Source: a bacterium (lineage in GTDB: Bacteria; Chloroflexota; Dormibacteria; UBA8260; Bog-877). From it: a stretch of 15,036 nt of DNA. The position numbers were made by a program, and so were the translations under genes. The notes under the pieces were generated by a model that saw nothing but the letters and a program-made list of their open reading frames with translations, was not told the DNA's origin and ran no database searches. Location: NCBI GenBank assembly GCA_021791455.1, contig JAJYWM010000163.1:1-15036 (forward strand). Direction: 5' to 3'. Shown piece by piece: positions 8,382-13,851 of the stretch; the first letter of the stretch is position 1, and every line of letters starts with the position of its first letter.

Positions 8382-8776
8382 GGGAGGAGACCCACCTGCA
8401 GGACGTCATCCGCAAAGGCGCGCAGGTCCGCGAACTCCCGGATCAAGATGGCCCGCCCCGAGGGGGTCAGCTGATATGGGTGGCGACGGTCCGTGCTGGG
8501 GAGCCGCTCGATCCAGCCGCGGCGGTGCAGCCGGGCAATCGCGCCATAGAGAGTGCCGGGTCCCATGCGCACCCCGGCGGCCTCCTGGACGTCCTGCATG
8601 ATCGCGTAGCCATGCTTCGGGCCAGCCGCCAGGCTGGCCAGTACGTACAGCGCGGAGTCGGCAAACCGGCCCAGTCCAGAGACGTCCCGGGAAACGCCCG
8701 CATCCGATGCTGATATATCGATGCCAGTAGCATAGAGTGCAGCGATGGAAGCGTCAAGTGTTCTGTCACGGCGCAC
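8378..8776 (-). CDS. PadR-family transcriptional regulator
   Basis: The conserved PadR winged-helix domain runs from FADSALYVLASLAAGPKHGY to the basic wing (ERLPSTDRRHPYQLTPSGR), including MGPGTLYGAIARLHRRGWI as recognition helix and turn. A short C-terminal helix would provide dimerisation. PadR proteins usually repress the membrane-protein gene they precede, often responding to small hydrophobic molecules, and this one overlaps its partner by four bases. The start is a problem: the only in-frame start is GTG 8776, which adds about 35 atypical residues. PadR proteins normally begin a few residues before FADSALY, but no ATG, GTG or TTG is in frame there. An ATG at 8703 is out of frame by one. 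Either the start lies in a rare codon, or a small indel has damaged the 5' end. Confidence 0.85.
   Translation of the reverse strand: MRRDRTLDASIAALYATGIDISASDAGVSRDVSGLGRFADSALYVLASLAAGPKHGYAIMQDVQEAAGVRMGPGTLYGAIARLHRRGWIERLPSTDRRHPYQLTPSGRAILIREFADLRAFADDVLQVGLLP
8707..8733. promoter_or_regulatory. Possible PadR operator
   Basis: The palindrome GATATATC (8712-8719) lies inside an outer pair ATGCT (8707-8711) and AGCAT (8729-8733). AT-rich GATATATC-like dyads occur upstream of PadR genes in high-GC bacteria. It stands out in the surrounding GC-rich DNA and suggests that this stretch is promoter rather than coding. Confidence 0.35.
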
Positions 8777-9412
8777 TCACCATCGTCGACCGACCCGGAC
8801 CTGGCAGCAGCGTCCAGACGGCGGCCGCCGCGGCACCGCGCCCTCGCCGACGCAAATGGGCGGCGCAACCGGCTGCCTGGTCGCGTGCCGCTCCGACCCA
8901 GAGGTCGTGTAGGGAAGTTCCCGAAATGGGGCCAGGTCAGGCCATCGCGCCGCTGAGCGCATCGCCGGCCGCCCGCGGCACTGCGTGGTGCGCCCGGGAG
9001 GCGTCGGCGAAAGCGCGACGGCCCGAGCGGTATCGCGCCCGCTGGCGATCAAGAACCAACGGAGCGAAGGTGAGACCCACCGGGCGGCCAGAATTGGCCA
9101 CCAACAAATAAAGTCCGTGGCTGCGGCACTCCCGATCCCGCAGGGTAAAGTCCTAGGCGGCGTTGTGGGTCACGACGCGGGTTCCCGCCGCCAGAGCAGC
9201 GACTAGGGCCCCCGCGATCTCGGCCACCGCGTCCGACGCCGGCCTGCTCAGGTCACTTCCGTGGTGATGTCGTGGACGGCCGAGCTTCCGGCCGGGATCG
9301 GGATGCCAGGTTCGACCAAGCAGCTCAGTTAGCTCGCGGCCCCATCGCCCAGGTATGCGGTCACGATCCGCCCGCTCACCGCGGTGATCCGTGAGCCCTT
9401 ACCACATGGATC
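8766..9412 (-). pseudogene. Decayed DnaQ-like 3'-5' exonuclease
   Basis: Reading the minus strand gives the order of an actinobacterial DEDD exonuclease in pieces. SGRIVTAYLGDGAA comes first, then a TAA, then VEPGIPIPAGSSAVHDITTE and a TGA. One frame over follows VAEIAGALVAALAAG with RVVTHNAA, a TAG where a Tyr is expected, and DFTLRDRECRSHGL. The same frame continues through FAPLVLDRQRARYRSGRR and AAGDALSGAMA, a TGA (8937-8939), and SLHDLWVGAARDQAAGCAAH, which matches the family's C-terminal LH..Q helix. The exo I DxETTG motif is missing next to the antitoxin stop. With four stops of all three kinds, a frameshift and the first catalytic motif lost, this cannot make an active enzyme. It fills the gap between the antitoxin and PadR genes. 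Confidence 0.8.
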
Positions 9413-9420
9413 ACGGCGCT

Positions 9421-9729
9421 TCAGGTCCCCAAACGGGCTTCCAGAGCTTCGCGAGCGAGCTGGGAGACCGTCTTGCCCTCGCTGGCAGCCACCATCACGG
9501 CGCGTTCCCGCACCGCCGCGGCCACTCGGAATGCGATTTGTGGTGACTGGACAGCGGTGCCGGACAAGGAGGGCCGGCCCCCCACCCGGCGGACTTCCTC
9601 GACGATCGCCTCAGCCACGGCTGGAGTGAGCCTGGTGCCGTCGGCCAAACGGTAACCGTCGCGCTCGAGGTCGATTTCCGACCCCTTGGCGGCGTCGTTG
9701 CTGACCTGGGATCCGCGTCGGTTCGTCAT
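9421..9729 (-). CDS. Ribbon-helix-helix (CopG-like) antitoxin
   Basis: 102 residues. The N-terminal part (GYRLADGTRLTPAVAEAIV) probably wraps the toxin. The C-terminal part is a ribbon-helix-helix: strand QIAFRVA (64-70), helix AVRERAVMVAASEG, helix TVSQLAREALEARL. Such dimers bind DNA through the strand and autoregulate their own operon. A strong AAGGAG lies five bases before ATG 9729. The start overlaps the toxin stop (ATGA), the usual coupling for toxin-first modules with this antitoxin type. The frame is intact although the upstream toxin is interrupted. It is therefore probably still expressed, either as relic or as a neutraliser of related toxins. Confidence 0.85.
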   Translation of the reverse strand: MTNRRGSQVSNDAAKGSEIDLERDGYRLADGTRLTPAVAEAIVEEVRRVGGRPSLSGTAVQSPQIAFRVAAAVRERAVMVAASEGKTVSQLAREALEARLGT

Positions 9730-9980
9730 GATCTCTCCTTCCGATAGTGGGTGGGCATTACGTGCAGGACCAGCATCACCGGATCAGGGTCCTAGGCCCC
9801 TTGGACCTCGACCGCCACAATCTCCAGCTGGCGCCCTCGCTCATCGGGGCCGAGCCACAGCCAACCTGGGCTGCCGTGCGAGGTCGCAACACCTGTTGGC
9901 GACGTACGCGCCATCACGAAGCGAACCGAAGCTCTCCCAACCCGGTGGCGACGTGCGGCCGTGGTGAACCGGATCTCCAA
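9726..9980 (-). pseudogene. Toxin gene of a toxin-first TA pair, interrupted by one TAG
   Basis: In one frame of 85 codons the minus strand reads LEIRFTTAARRHRVGR, then ASVRFVMARTS, GSPGWLWLGPDERGRQLEIV and AVEVQGA. A TAG follows (9792-9794, codon 63), then DPDPVMLVLHVMPTHYRKER and TGA. The part after the TAG is the conserved end of the family (LVLHVMPTHYR-like), so the stop is a lesion and not the natural end. No frameshift is present. The toxin looks like the small RelE/BrnT-sized basic proteins that pair with ribbon-helix-helix antitoxins; I do not name it more precisely. TTG 9980 would be leaderless from the promoter just upstream; ATG 9989 is in frame but overlaps the -10. A one-base change or amber readthrough would restore it. 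Confidence 0.65.
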
Positions 9981-9987
9981 TACACAC

Positions 9988-10019
9988 ATTCTGTCTGACA
10001 CCGGCGCTTGTGTCAAACA
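9988..10019 (-). promoter_or_regulatory. TA promoter with overlapping operator
   Basis: On the minus strand TTGACA (10016-10011), a 17-base spacer and CAGAAT (9993-9988) form a near-consensus promoter. TGTCTGACAC (9992-10001) and GTGTCAAACA (10010-10019) form a 9/10 inverted repeat spanning the -35 and spacer. This is the layout expected for repression by the antitoxin or the TA complex. Confidence 0.65.
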
Positions 10020-10466
10020 AAACCTGAAGTTGAGGGTGAGGCGGGTCTCGCAGCCGGAACGGGCCGGACGGGTCGCCATAGCGGCGCCCAGCAAGTGCCC
10101 CGTGCTGAGCCCTGCGATCTGCGCCACCGGCCCCGGAACTCCCCGCTCCACCCCCTGCGGGTCAGCCCTGGTGTCCGCAACGCCTCCAGCCACTCACAGC
10201 ATGACCGGCTCGACTTGGGGGCTTCCCACAGGGTCATCCACGAGCCTTCCTCCCGGCCGACCCACCCGCCAGCTCGTTCCAGGCAGACCACGGTGCTGGC
10301 GGGACCTGGACGGGTAGGTGCCTGGGTGCCGGTGTGCGGCCGGCTTGCCTGGCCCCCACCGTAGCCAAAACGCCAAGCGTTCGGCCAACCGGACCGCTTC
10401 CAGCCGCCCGTCTGGATAGCTTGGGGAGCCGGTAAAAGCCGGCCCAAACTTTGCAAGTGGCATCTG
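10020..10466. other. No gene supported
   Basis: About 450 bp upstream of the Imm5-like gene. The best frame is on the minus strand, from ATG near 10464 through SYPDGRLEAVRLAERLAFWL, but it soon turns into low-quality arginine-proline sequence. I recognise no family. It may be another remnant. Confidence 0.45.
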
Positions 10467-10925
10467 GTGCGGATAGACACTCGGCCCCTGCGAAGGCCAG
10501 GCGGAGCGCGGCTCGACCGGCGCGAACAGCGCGCGTTCGTGCTCTGGGCCGCTGACTGTGCTGAGAATGTGCTCCCGGCCTTCGAGCGGCAGTACCCGCA
10601 CGACGCCCGACCGCGCAGAGCTCTCGCAGCCGCGCGTGCCTGGGCCCACGGCGAGGTTGCATTGGCCGACGCGCGCGCAGCCGCATTCGCCGCCCACGCC
10701 GCCGCCCGTGCTGTTGACCACCCGGCCGCCCGTGCCGCCGCCAGAGCGGCCTGTCGCGCTGCCGCAGCCGCCCACGTTGCCAGCCACCCGGGTCACGCTG
10801 CCACCTACGCTCTCGCCGCAGCCGGCAACGCCGTCGACACCCCGGGCCTCGCCATCGCCAGGGAACGGGAGTGGCAATCTCGAAGCCGGGCAGCGCATCT
10901 TCTGCCAGTGGAGTCGCCCGCCTGA
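10467..10925 (+). CDS. Imm5-like putative immunity protein
   Basis: 152 residues, almost wholly helical and alanine-rich. FVLWAADCAENVLPAFERQY (23-42) is followed by RPRRALAAARAWAHGEV and DARAAAFAAHAAARA, then a third alanine-rich helix with AAAAHVASHPGHAATYAL, and a final EREWQ. This matches the Imm5-type immunity proteins predicted to neutralise polymorphic toxins in the producer cell. GTG 10467 is the only start that covers the conserved core; the first 15 residues are not conserved and the ribosome binding site is weak. No toxin, secretion signal or delivery gene is adjacent, so it is an orphan here. The alternative is a general helical protein of the same fold with another role. The frame is intact although its neighbours are pseudogenes. 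Confidence 0.75.
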   Translation: MRIDTRPLRRPGGARLDRREQRAFVLWAADCAENVLPAFERQYPHDARPRRALAAARAWAHGEVALADARAAAFAAHAAARAVDHPAARAAARAACRAAAAAHVASHPGHAATYALAAAGNAVDTPGLAIAREREWQSRSRAAHLLPVESPA

Positions 10926-11253
10926 GGGAAAGCCGGGCCGGCCCAGGATCGGTGGAACCGGCCGGGGTCAGTCCCGACCATTGGTGCTGCTCCAGGAGTC
11001 TTCGCAACTAGGCGTCTTCGACTCGCAGAGCGCCGAGGCTCCTGCGGTCATCCGCGACGTCCCCAGTCATCCGCAGCTTGGTCAGGCCCTGGACGGGGGA
11101 GGACCTACGGACCAGGTTGTGTCGGACGATGGGAGCGCGGACCAAGTTGGCCCGTCTCCCAGGCTGGGACATCCAAGCTCGCGAGCTACCATCGCGAGGC
11201 GAAAGTTCGGGCGTTGGACGTCAAGCCGTCGCCAGGCGACAAGGAGAGCCAGC
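10926..11253. other. Intergenic stretch with one dyad
   Basis: No gene is supported. CTCGCGA (11178-11184) and TCGCGAG (11192-11198) form a perfect 7 bp inverted repeat around a 7-base centre, about 55 bp upstream of the lipoprotein pseudogene start. It could be an operator for that gene. Confidence 0.4.
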
Positions 11254-11629
11254 ATGTGCCATGAGACCAGCCAGGCAAGGCGGGTCGCTGGCGGCGTGCT
11301 GTTAGCCGCCAGCGCGCTGATCGCGGCCGGCTGCGGCGCGCTGCCTGACGGTGTGGTACGAGGCCGGGCAACTCCCTGCTCGGGGCCGCGGCACTCCCGA
11401 TCACACGGGCCCCGGTCATGGTCCGGGTGGTCGACAACGGTCAGACCATCCGGTCGCTCCGCCTCAGCCCACCCTGGCGTTTCGCAATCAGCCTGGCCCC
11501 CGGCGTGTACACGATCGAAGCCACCGGGGACGCCTCGTCCCGGGTCCAGATCCGGGGGGGAGTACGGTGACGGCTGCCCTGCCCGCGGACTGCGGATCTG
11601 CGGCGATCCCAGCCGCTATTCCGGGCTAG
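11254..11629 (+). pseudogene. Lipoprotein with two frameshifts
   Basis: ATG 11254 has AAGGAG seven bases upstream. The protein begins with a signal peptide (GGVLLAASALIAAGC, a good lipobox) and ALPDGVVRGRATPC. The frame is then lost between about 11372 and 11415. Two bases over, the protein resumes as APVMVRVVDNGQTIRSLRL, WRFAISLAPGVYTIEATGDA and RVQIRGG, an Ig-like/carboxypeptidase-regulatory pattern with a PG-Y turn. A second shift falls at the run of seven G (11564-11570). The other frame then gives STVTAALPADCGS, the expected end with a cysteine that could pair with the one in TPC. The stop TAG (11627-11629) overlaps the integrase stop. An intact form would be a surface lipoprotein of about 120 residues; the G-run shift could also be a sequencing error. 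Confidence 0.65.
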
Positions 11630-12573
11630 TCCTTCGCCAACAGCACCCGGGCCATGGCGTCGTAGGCGTCGCTCGGCGAGAGGTGGCTGTAGACCTGCTA
11701 GATCATGGCCAGCGAGGTGTCCCCCACCACCTCGGCCAGCTGCACCGGGTTCATCCCCTGGGCCAGCGCCCAGGTCACGAAGCTGTGGCGGAACAGATGC
11801 GGATGGACCCGTCGGGGCAGCCCCACCCGCTGGCCCAGTACCCGGACCAGTTGCTGCACCCCCTACGGGGTCAGCGGCTCGTAGTCGTCGGTACTGGCAT
11901 TCCGGCGCAGGCCGAGGAAGAGATGGTCGGTGCCGGCGCCGGCCGGCCGGGAGTGGGTCGCGTAGCGGTGCAGCCGGTTGGCCAGCCTCGGCATCAGGGG
12001 CACCTGGCGCTCCCGACCCCCCTTCCCATGCAGGCGCAGGTAGCTGCCCCGGCTTCTTTGAAGAAGGTCGCCCGTGCGCAGACCCGCCAGCTCTCCAACT
12101 CGCATCCCAGTGTCGGCCAGCAGCCGGATGATGAGGCGGTCGCGTTCGGTCGCGGCGGCCGCCTCCATGGCCGCAATCTGTTCCCTGGACAAGACCTCGG
12201 GGAGATTCTTCGGCCGGCTGGGAAGCGATGCCACAGCCCGCTCCGGGACCGCCTCGCCCTCCGCTCTGGCCCACTTCAGGCACTGGTTGACCGCCCGCAA
12301 GTAGGTGAGCACCGAGTGCCGCGAGAGCAGGCCCCGGCGGCCGCCCTCGTCGACGAGCTCGGCCGCGAGCTTCTCCAGGGCGCGGCCGCTGATGTCGGAT
12401 GGAGCCGCCAGGCCCTTGCGGGCCACCCAGGGAAGGAAGACGTGGCGGAGCGGATAGCCCTAGCTGTTCTCCAGGGTCTTGGGGGAGAGCCCGCGAGCGC
12501 GGCAGGAGGTCAGCTAGTCCTCGACGCACCGGGCCAGCGGGCTCGGCGCCGGTGGAGTCGGAATCGTGGGCAC
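11626..12573 (-). pseudogene. Tyrosine recombinase/integrase with four in-frame TAG codons
   Basis: GTG 12573 has GGGAGG six bases upstream. One unbroken frame of 315 codons covers a whole XerC-like integrase: an N-terminal SAM-like core-binding domain (LTSCRARGLSPKTLENS, then YPLRHVFLPWVARKGL) and a catalytic domain with Arg158 (TGMRVGELAGL), Lys184 (LHGKGGRER), His259 and Arg262 (HPHLFRHSF), and the nucleophile Tyr295 (VYSHL). Asp285 stands where His is usual (VVGDTS). TAG occurs at codons 20, 38, 237 and 292; the natural end is also TAG. There are no TAA, TGA or frameshifts. At codons 20 and 38 an aromatic such as Tyr is expected, at 292 probably Gln. Codon 292 is three before the nucleophile. 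As read by the standard code it is inactive. It lies next to a tRNA-like site, as integrases usually do. Confidence 0.85.
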
Positions 12574-12643
12574 TCGAAGCCTCCCTGGAACTCCGGCAGA
12601 GCGCTTCTTCACTTACAGCTGATTGCTGGAAAAGCCGCTGCTA

Positions 12644-12721
12644 AGCAGCTCTTCACATGCCGGATTTTCGGTCAGTTTACAGCTCTTCTTCATTTGGGTA
12701 AAGCCAGGTAGAAGAGCTGCT
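12644..12721. repeat. AGCTCTTC repeats between integrase and tRNA site
   Basis: AGCAGCTCTTC (12644-12654) and its perfect inverse GAAGAGCTGCT (12711-12721) flank a direct copy of AGCTCTTC (12681-12688). TTACAGCT also occurs twice (12613-12620, 12677-12684). Spaced repeats between an integrase gene and its attachment site are typical arm-type integrase sites. A large hairpin is the alternative. Confidence 0.5.
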
Positions 12722-12746
12722 AATGAACTCAAAAGTTGGTTGCCGG

Positions 12747-12819
12747 AGCCCAGGGCGGGGATTGAACCCGCGACCTCTTCCTTACCAAGGAAGCGCTCTA
12801 ATGGTCAGGCAGCCTAGCC
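12747..12819 (-). tRNA. tRNA-Thr(GGT)-like sequence, degenerate 5' half; probable attachment site
   Basis: From about position 22 to 73 it is a good tRNA: anticodon stem CTTCC/GGAAG with loop TTGGTAA (anticodon GGT), variable loop AGGTC, and T arm GCGGG/CCCGC with loop TTCAATC. The 5' part fits poorly: the acceptor has a G-G mismatch and one G-U pair, the D stem has a C-A mismatch, U8 is replaced by C, and the D loop lacks GG. CCA is not encoded. An intact 3' half with a foreign or decayed 5' half is what remains at one end of an element inserted in a tRNA gene. Base composition changes here too. Confidence 0.5.
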
Positions 12820-12855
12820 GCTCTGCGCCGAGATCGGCTATTCGCCCGCAGAAAC

Positions 12856-12878
12856 GCGGTCTAAGCAAATAAGACCGC
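12856..12878 (-). terminator. Possible terminator hairpin after the HTH gene
   Basis: GCGGTCT (12856-12862) and AGACCGC (12872-12878) form a 7 bp stem with a 9-base loop, 36 bp beyond the HTH stop. On the minus strand GTTTCT follows, a weak U tract. It also separates the tRNA-like site from the element. Confidence 0.4.
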
Positions 12879-12913
12879 TATCATGCCCCTATTTCCCATC
12901 TCTTGGCTCGGTC

Positions 12914-13462
12914 TCACGGCCACAGCGGGGGACCAAAGTCCAAGGGCGTGTGAAACATCTGCCAGAAGTCCTTGTCCCCCAGCTCGGGCCAAGCGTCCCA
13001 AGGGCGGCGCTCCGCCAAGGCCCGCCTGAAGGCGGCCCCAGCTCGGCCCGACGGCATCACTTGATAGCCGTATGACCGCCAGGCGTCCAAAGGCGGCTCG
13101 GTGAGCAGCGCGGCGGCATACTCGTCCAAGGATGGCCCGGCTCGGCGCGCTGGCGGGTGCTCAGCGGTCTTGACTGGGCGGGCTGACCTACCCACAACCT
13201 GCCGGGCGGCAGGGGGCATAGGGACGCCCCAATCAGCGTCAGGGTCCGCCGTGATGATGATGGGGTAGTCTCGGAGTGCCCGCACGATCCTAAGCTCAGT
13301 CGCGAGCTGGCAACACCTGCGACCCGAGAGCCAGTCGCCCAAGGTCTTGCGGCTTACCCCCGCAACCTGGGCAAACCCGTTTAGGGTGAACCCCCTGGCG
13401 CGGATGGCACGACTCGCCCGCTCTGGGTCGAGCACACTCTGGCGGCGCACGATGTTGGTCAC
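12914..13462 (-). CDS. Helix-turn-helix DNA-binding protein
   Basis: 182 residues. Residues 20-47 form an Xre-type helix-turn-helix: RARGFTLNGFAQVAGVSRKT followed by LGDWLSGRR. The rest has a proline/arginine linker (80-110) and a C-terminal part (LDEYAAALLTEPPLDAW, then WDAWPELGDKDFW) that I do not recognise. It resembles regulators carried by plasmids and phages. GTG 13462 is chosen because AGGA lies seven bases upstream and the helix-turn-helix sits at the usual distance; TATGAG further up could be its -10. The palindrome array starts about 50 bp upstream of this start, making this protein the first candidate to bind it. It is on the low-GC side of the tRNA-like site. Confidence 0.75.
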   Translation of the reverse strand: MTNIVRRQSVLDPERASRAIRARGFTLNGFAQVAGVSRKTLGDWLSGRRCCQLATELRIVRALRDYPIIITADPDADWGVPMPPAARQVVGRSARPVKTAEHPPARRAGPSLDEYAAALLTEPPLDAWRSYGYQVMPSGRAGAAFRRALAERRPWDAWPELGDKDFWQMFHTPLDFGPPLWP

Positions 13463-13513
13463 TGCCCAATCCTACCGGCTCATAGGCTGTCACTTGGGAC
13501 TGCTTGTGTCTAC

Positions 13514-13540
13514 TAACTCCGTCTGGTTCAGACGGAGTTA
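13514..13540. repeat. Palindrome P1
   Basis: Perfect inverted repeat: left arm TAACTCCGTCTG (13514-13525), spacer GTT (13526-13528), right arm its exact reverse complement (13529-13540). Confidence 0.95.
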
Positions 13541-13541
13541 C

Positions 13542-13570
13542 TTGACTTGCGTCATCGCAACTGCTATGGC
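13542..13570 (+). promoter_or_regulatory. Promoter-like sequence after P1
   Basis: TTGACT (13542-13547), 17 bases, TATGGC (13565-13570). It starts one base after palindrome P1. No gene start follows, so it may be a decayed copy of the one after P4. Confidence 0.35.
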
Positions 13571-13624
13571 CGTCCCAACGTCGATGCAGGGCTTGTAGCT
13601 TATCACTTGAGCCCCCGACCGGGA

Positions 13625-13655
13625 AGTGGGTTGTATTAAACTAATACAACCCACT
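13625..13655. repeat. Palindrome P2
   Basis: Perfect inverted repeat with the longest arms: left arm AGTGGGTTGTATTA (13625-13638), spacer AAC, right arm its exact reverse complement (13642-13655). The arm sequence is unrelated to the other three. Confidence 0.95.
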
Positions 13656-13717
13656 AGCCTCGAACCTTCCCATGTGATATCCGACTATACAGTGTCACTT
13701 AGGCGTGCTCGTGTCCA

Positions 13718-13746
13718 CTAGATGGGACTGAACCAGTCCCATCTAG
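13718..13746. repeat. Palindrome P3
   Basis: Perfect inverted repeat: left arm CTAGATGGGACTG (13718-13730), spacer AAC (13731-13733), right arm its exact reverse complement (13734-13746). Around the centre it is the opposite orientation of P1 and P4. Confidence 0.95.
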
Positions 13747-13787
13747 CACGGGACTATAGGCTCTCACATAGGCGGGGTCGTGACTAC

Positions 13788-13814
13788 TAACTAGGACTGG
13801 TTCAGTCCTAGTTA
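13788..13814. repeat. Palindrome P4
   Basis: Perfect inverted repeat: left arm TAACTAGGACTG (13788-13799), spacer GTT (13800-13802), right arm its exact reverse complement (13803-13814). Compared with P1 the outer TAACT and the centre CTGGTTCAG are kept; the four bases between differ on both arms and still pair. Confidence 0.95.
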
Positions 13815-13815
13815 C

Positions 13816-13844
13816 TTGACTTGTGTCATCGCAACTGTTATTGC
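13816..13844 (+). promoter_or_regulatory. Promoter-like sequence after P4
   Basis: TTGACT (13816-13821), 17 bases, TATTGC (13839-13844), again one base after the palindrome. The predicted start of transcription is at about 13851, directly before ATG 13852. Confidence 0.4.
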
Positions 13845-13851
13845 CGTTCCA

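Larger units (their letters stand above)
13482..13585 (+). repeat. 104 bp repeat, copy 1 (contains palindrome P1)
   Basis: Aligns without gaps to 13756-13859. The order is ATAGGCT, a variable flank, the palindrome, TTGACT and the ATCGCAACTG segment. The region after the palindrome is the best conserved. Where copy 2 has ATG (13852-13854), this copy has ACG, so any gene start was lost here. Confidence 0.7.

Noticed and set aside
8737..9111. Plus-strand frame of 124 codons that looks faintly like an integrase N terminus (YRARWRSR)
   Set aside because: The opposite strand gives clear exonuclease segments over the same bases, so the resemblance is by chance.
4775..12573. Genome-wide reassignment of TAG to an amino acid
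   Set aside because: The GntR and small lipoprotein genes end in TAG at their natural lengths, and the exonuclease pseudogene carries TAA and TGA as well, so simple decay is the better general explanation.
10558..12711. A plus-strand open frame of about 717 codons
   Set aside because: It runs out of frame across the Imm5-like and lipoprotein genes and antisense to the integrase, all of which have recognisable protein in their own frames; its composition is proline- and arginine-rich.
13514..13814. Integron attC sites
   Set aside because: attC stems are imperfect with extrahelical bases and conserved outer core sites, and cassettes lie between them; these palindromes are perfect and nearly adjacent.
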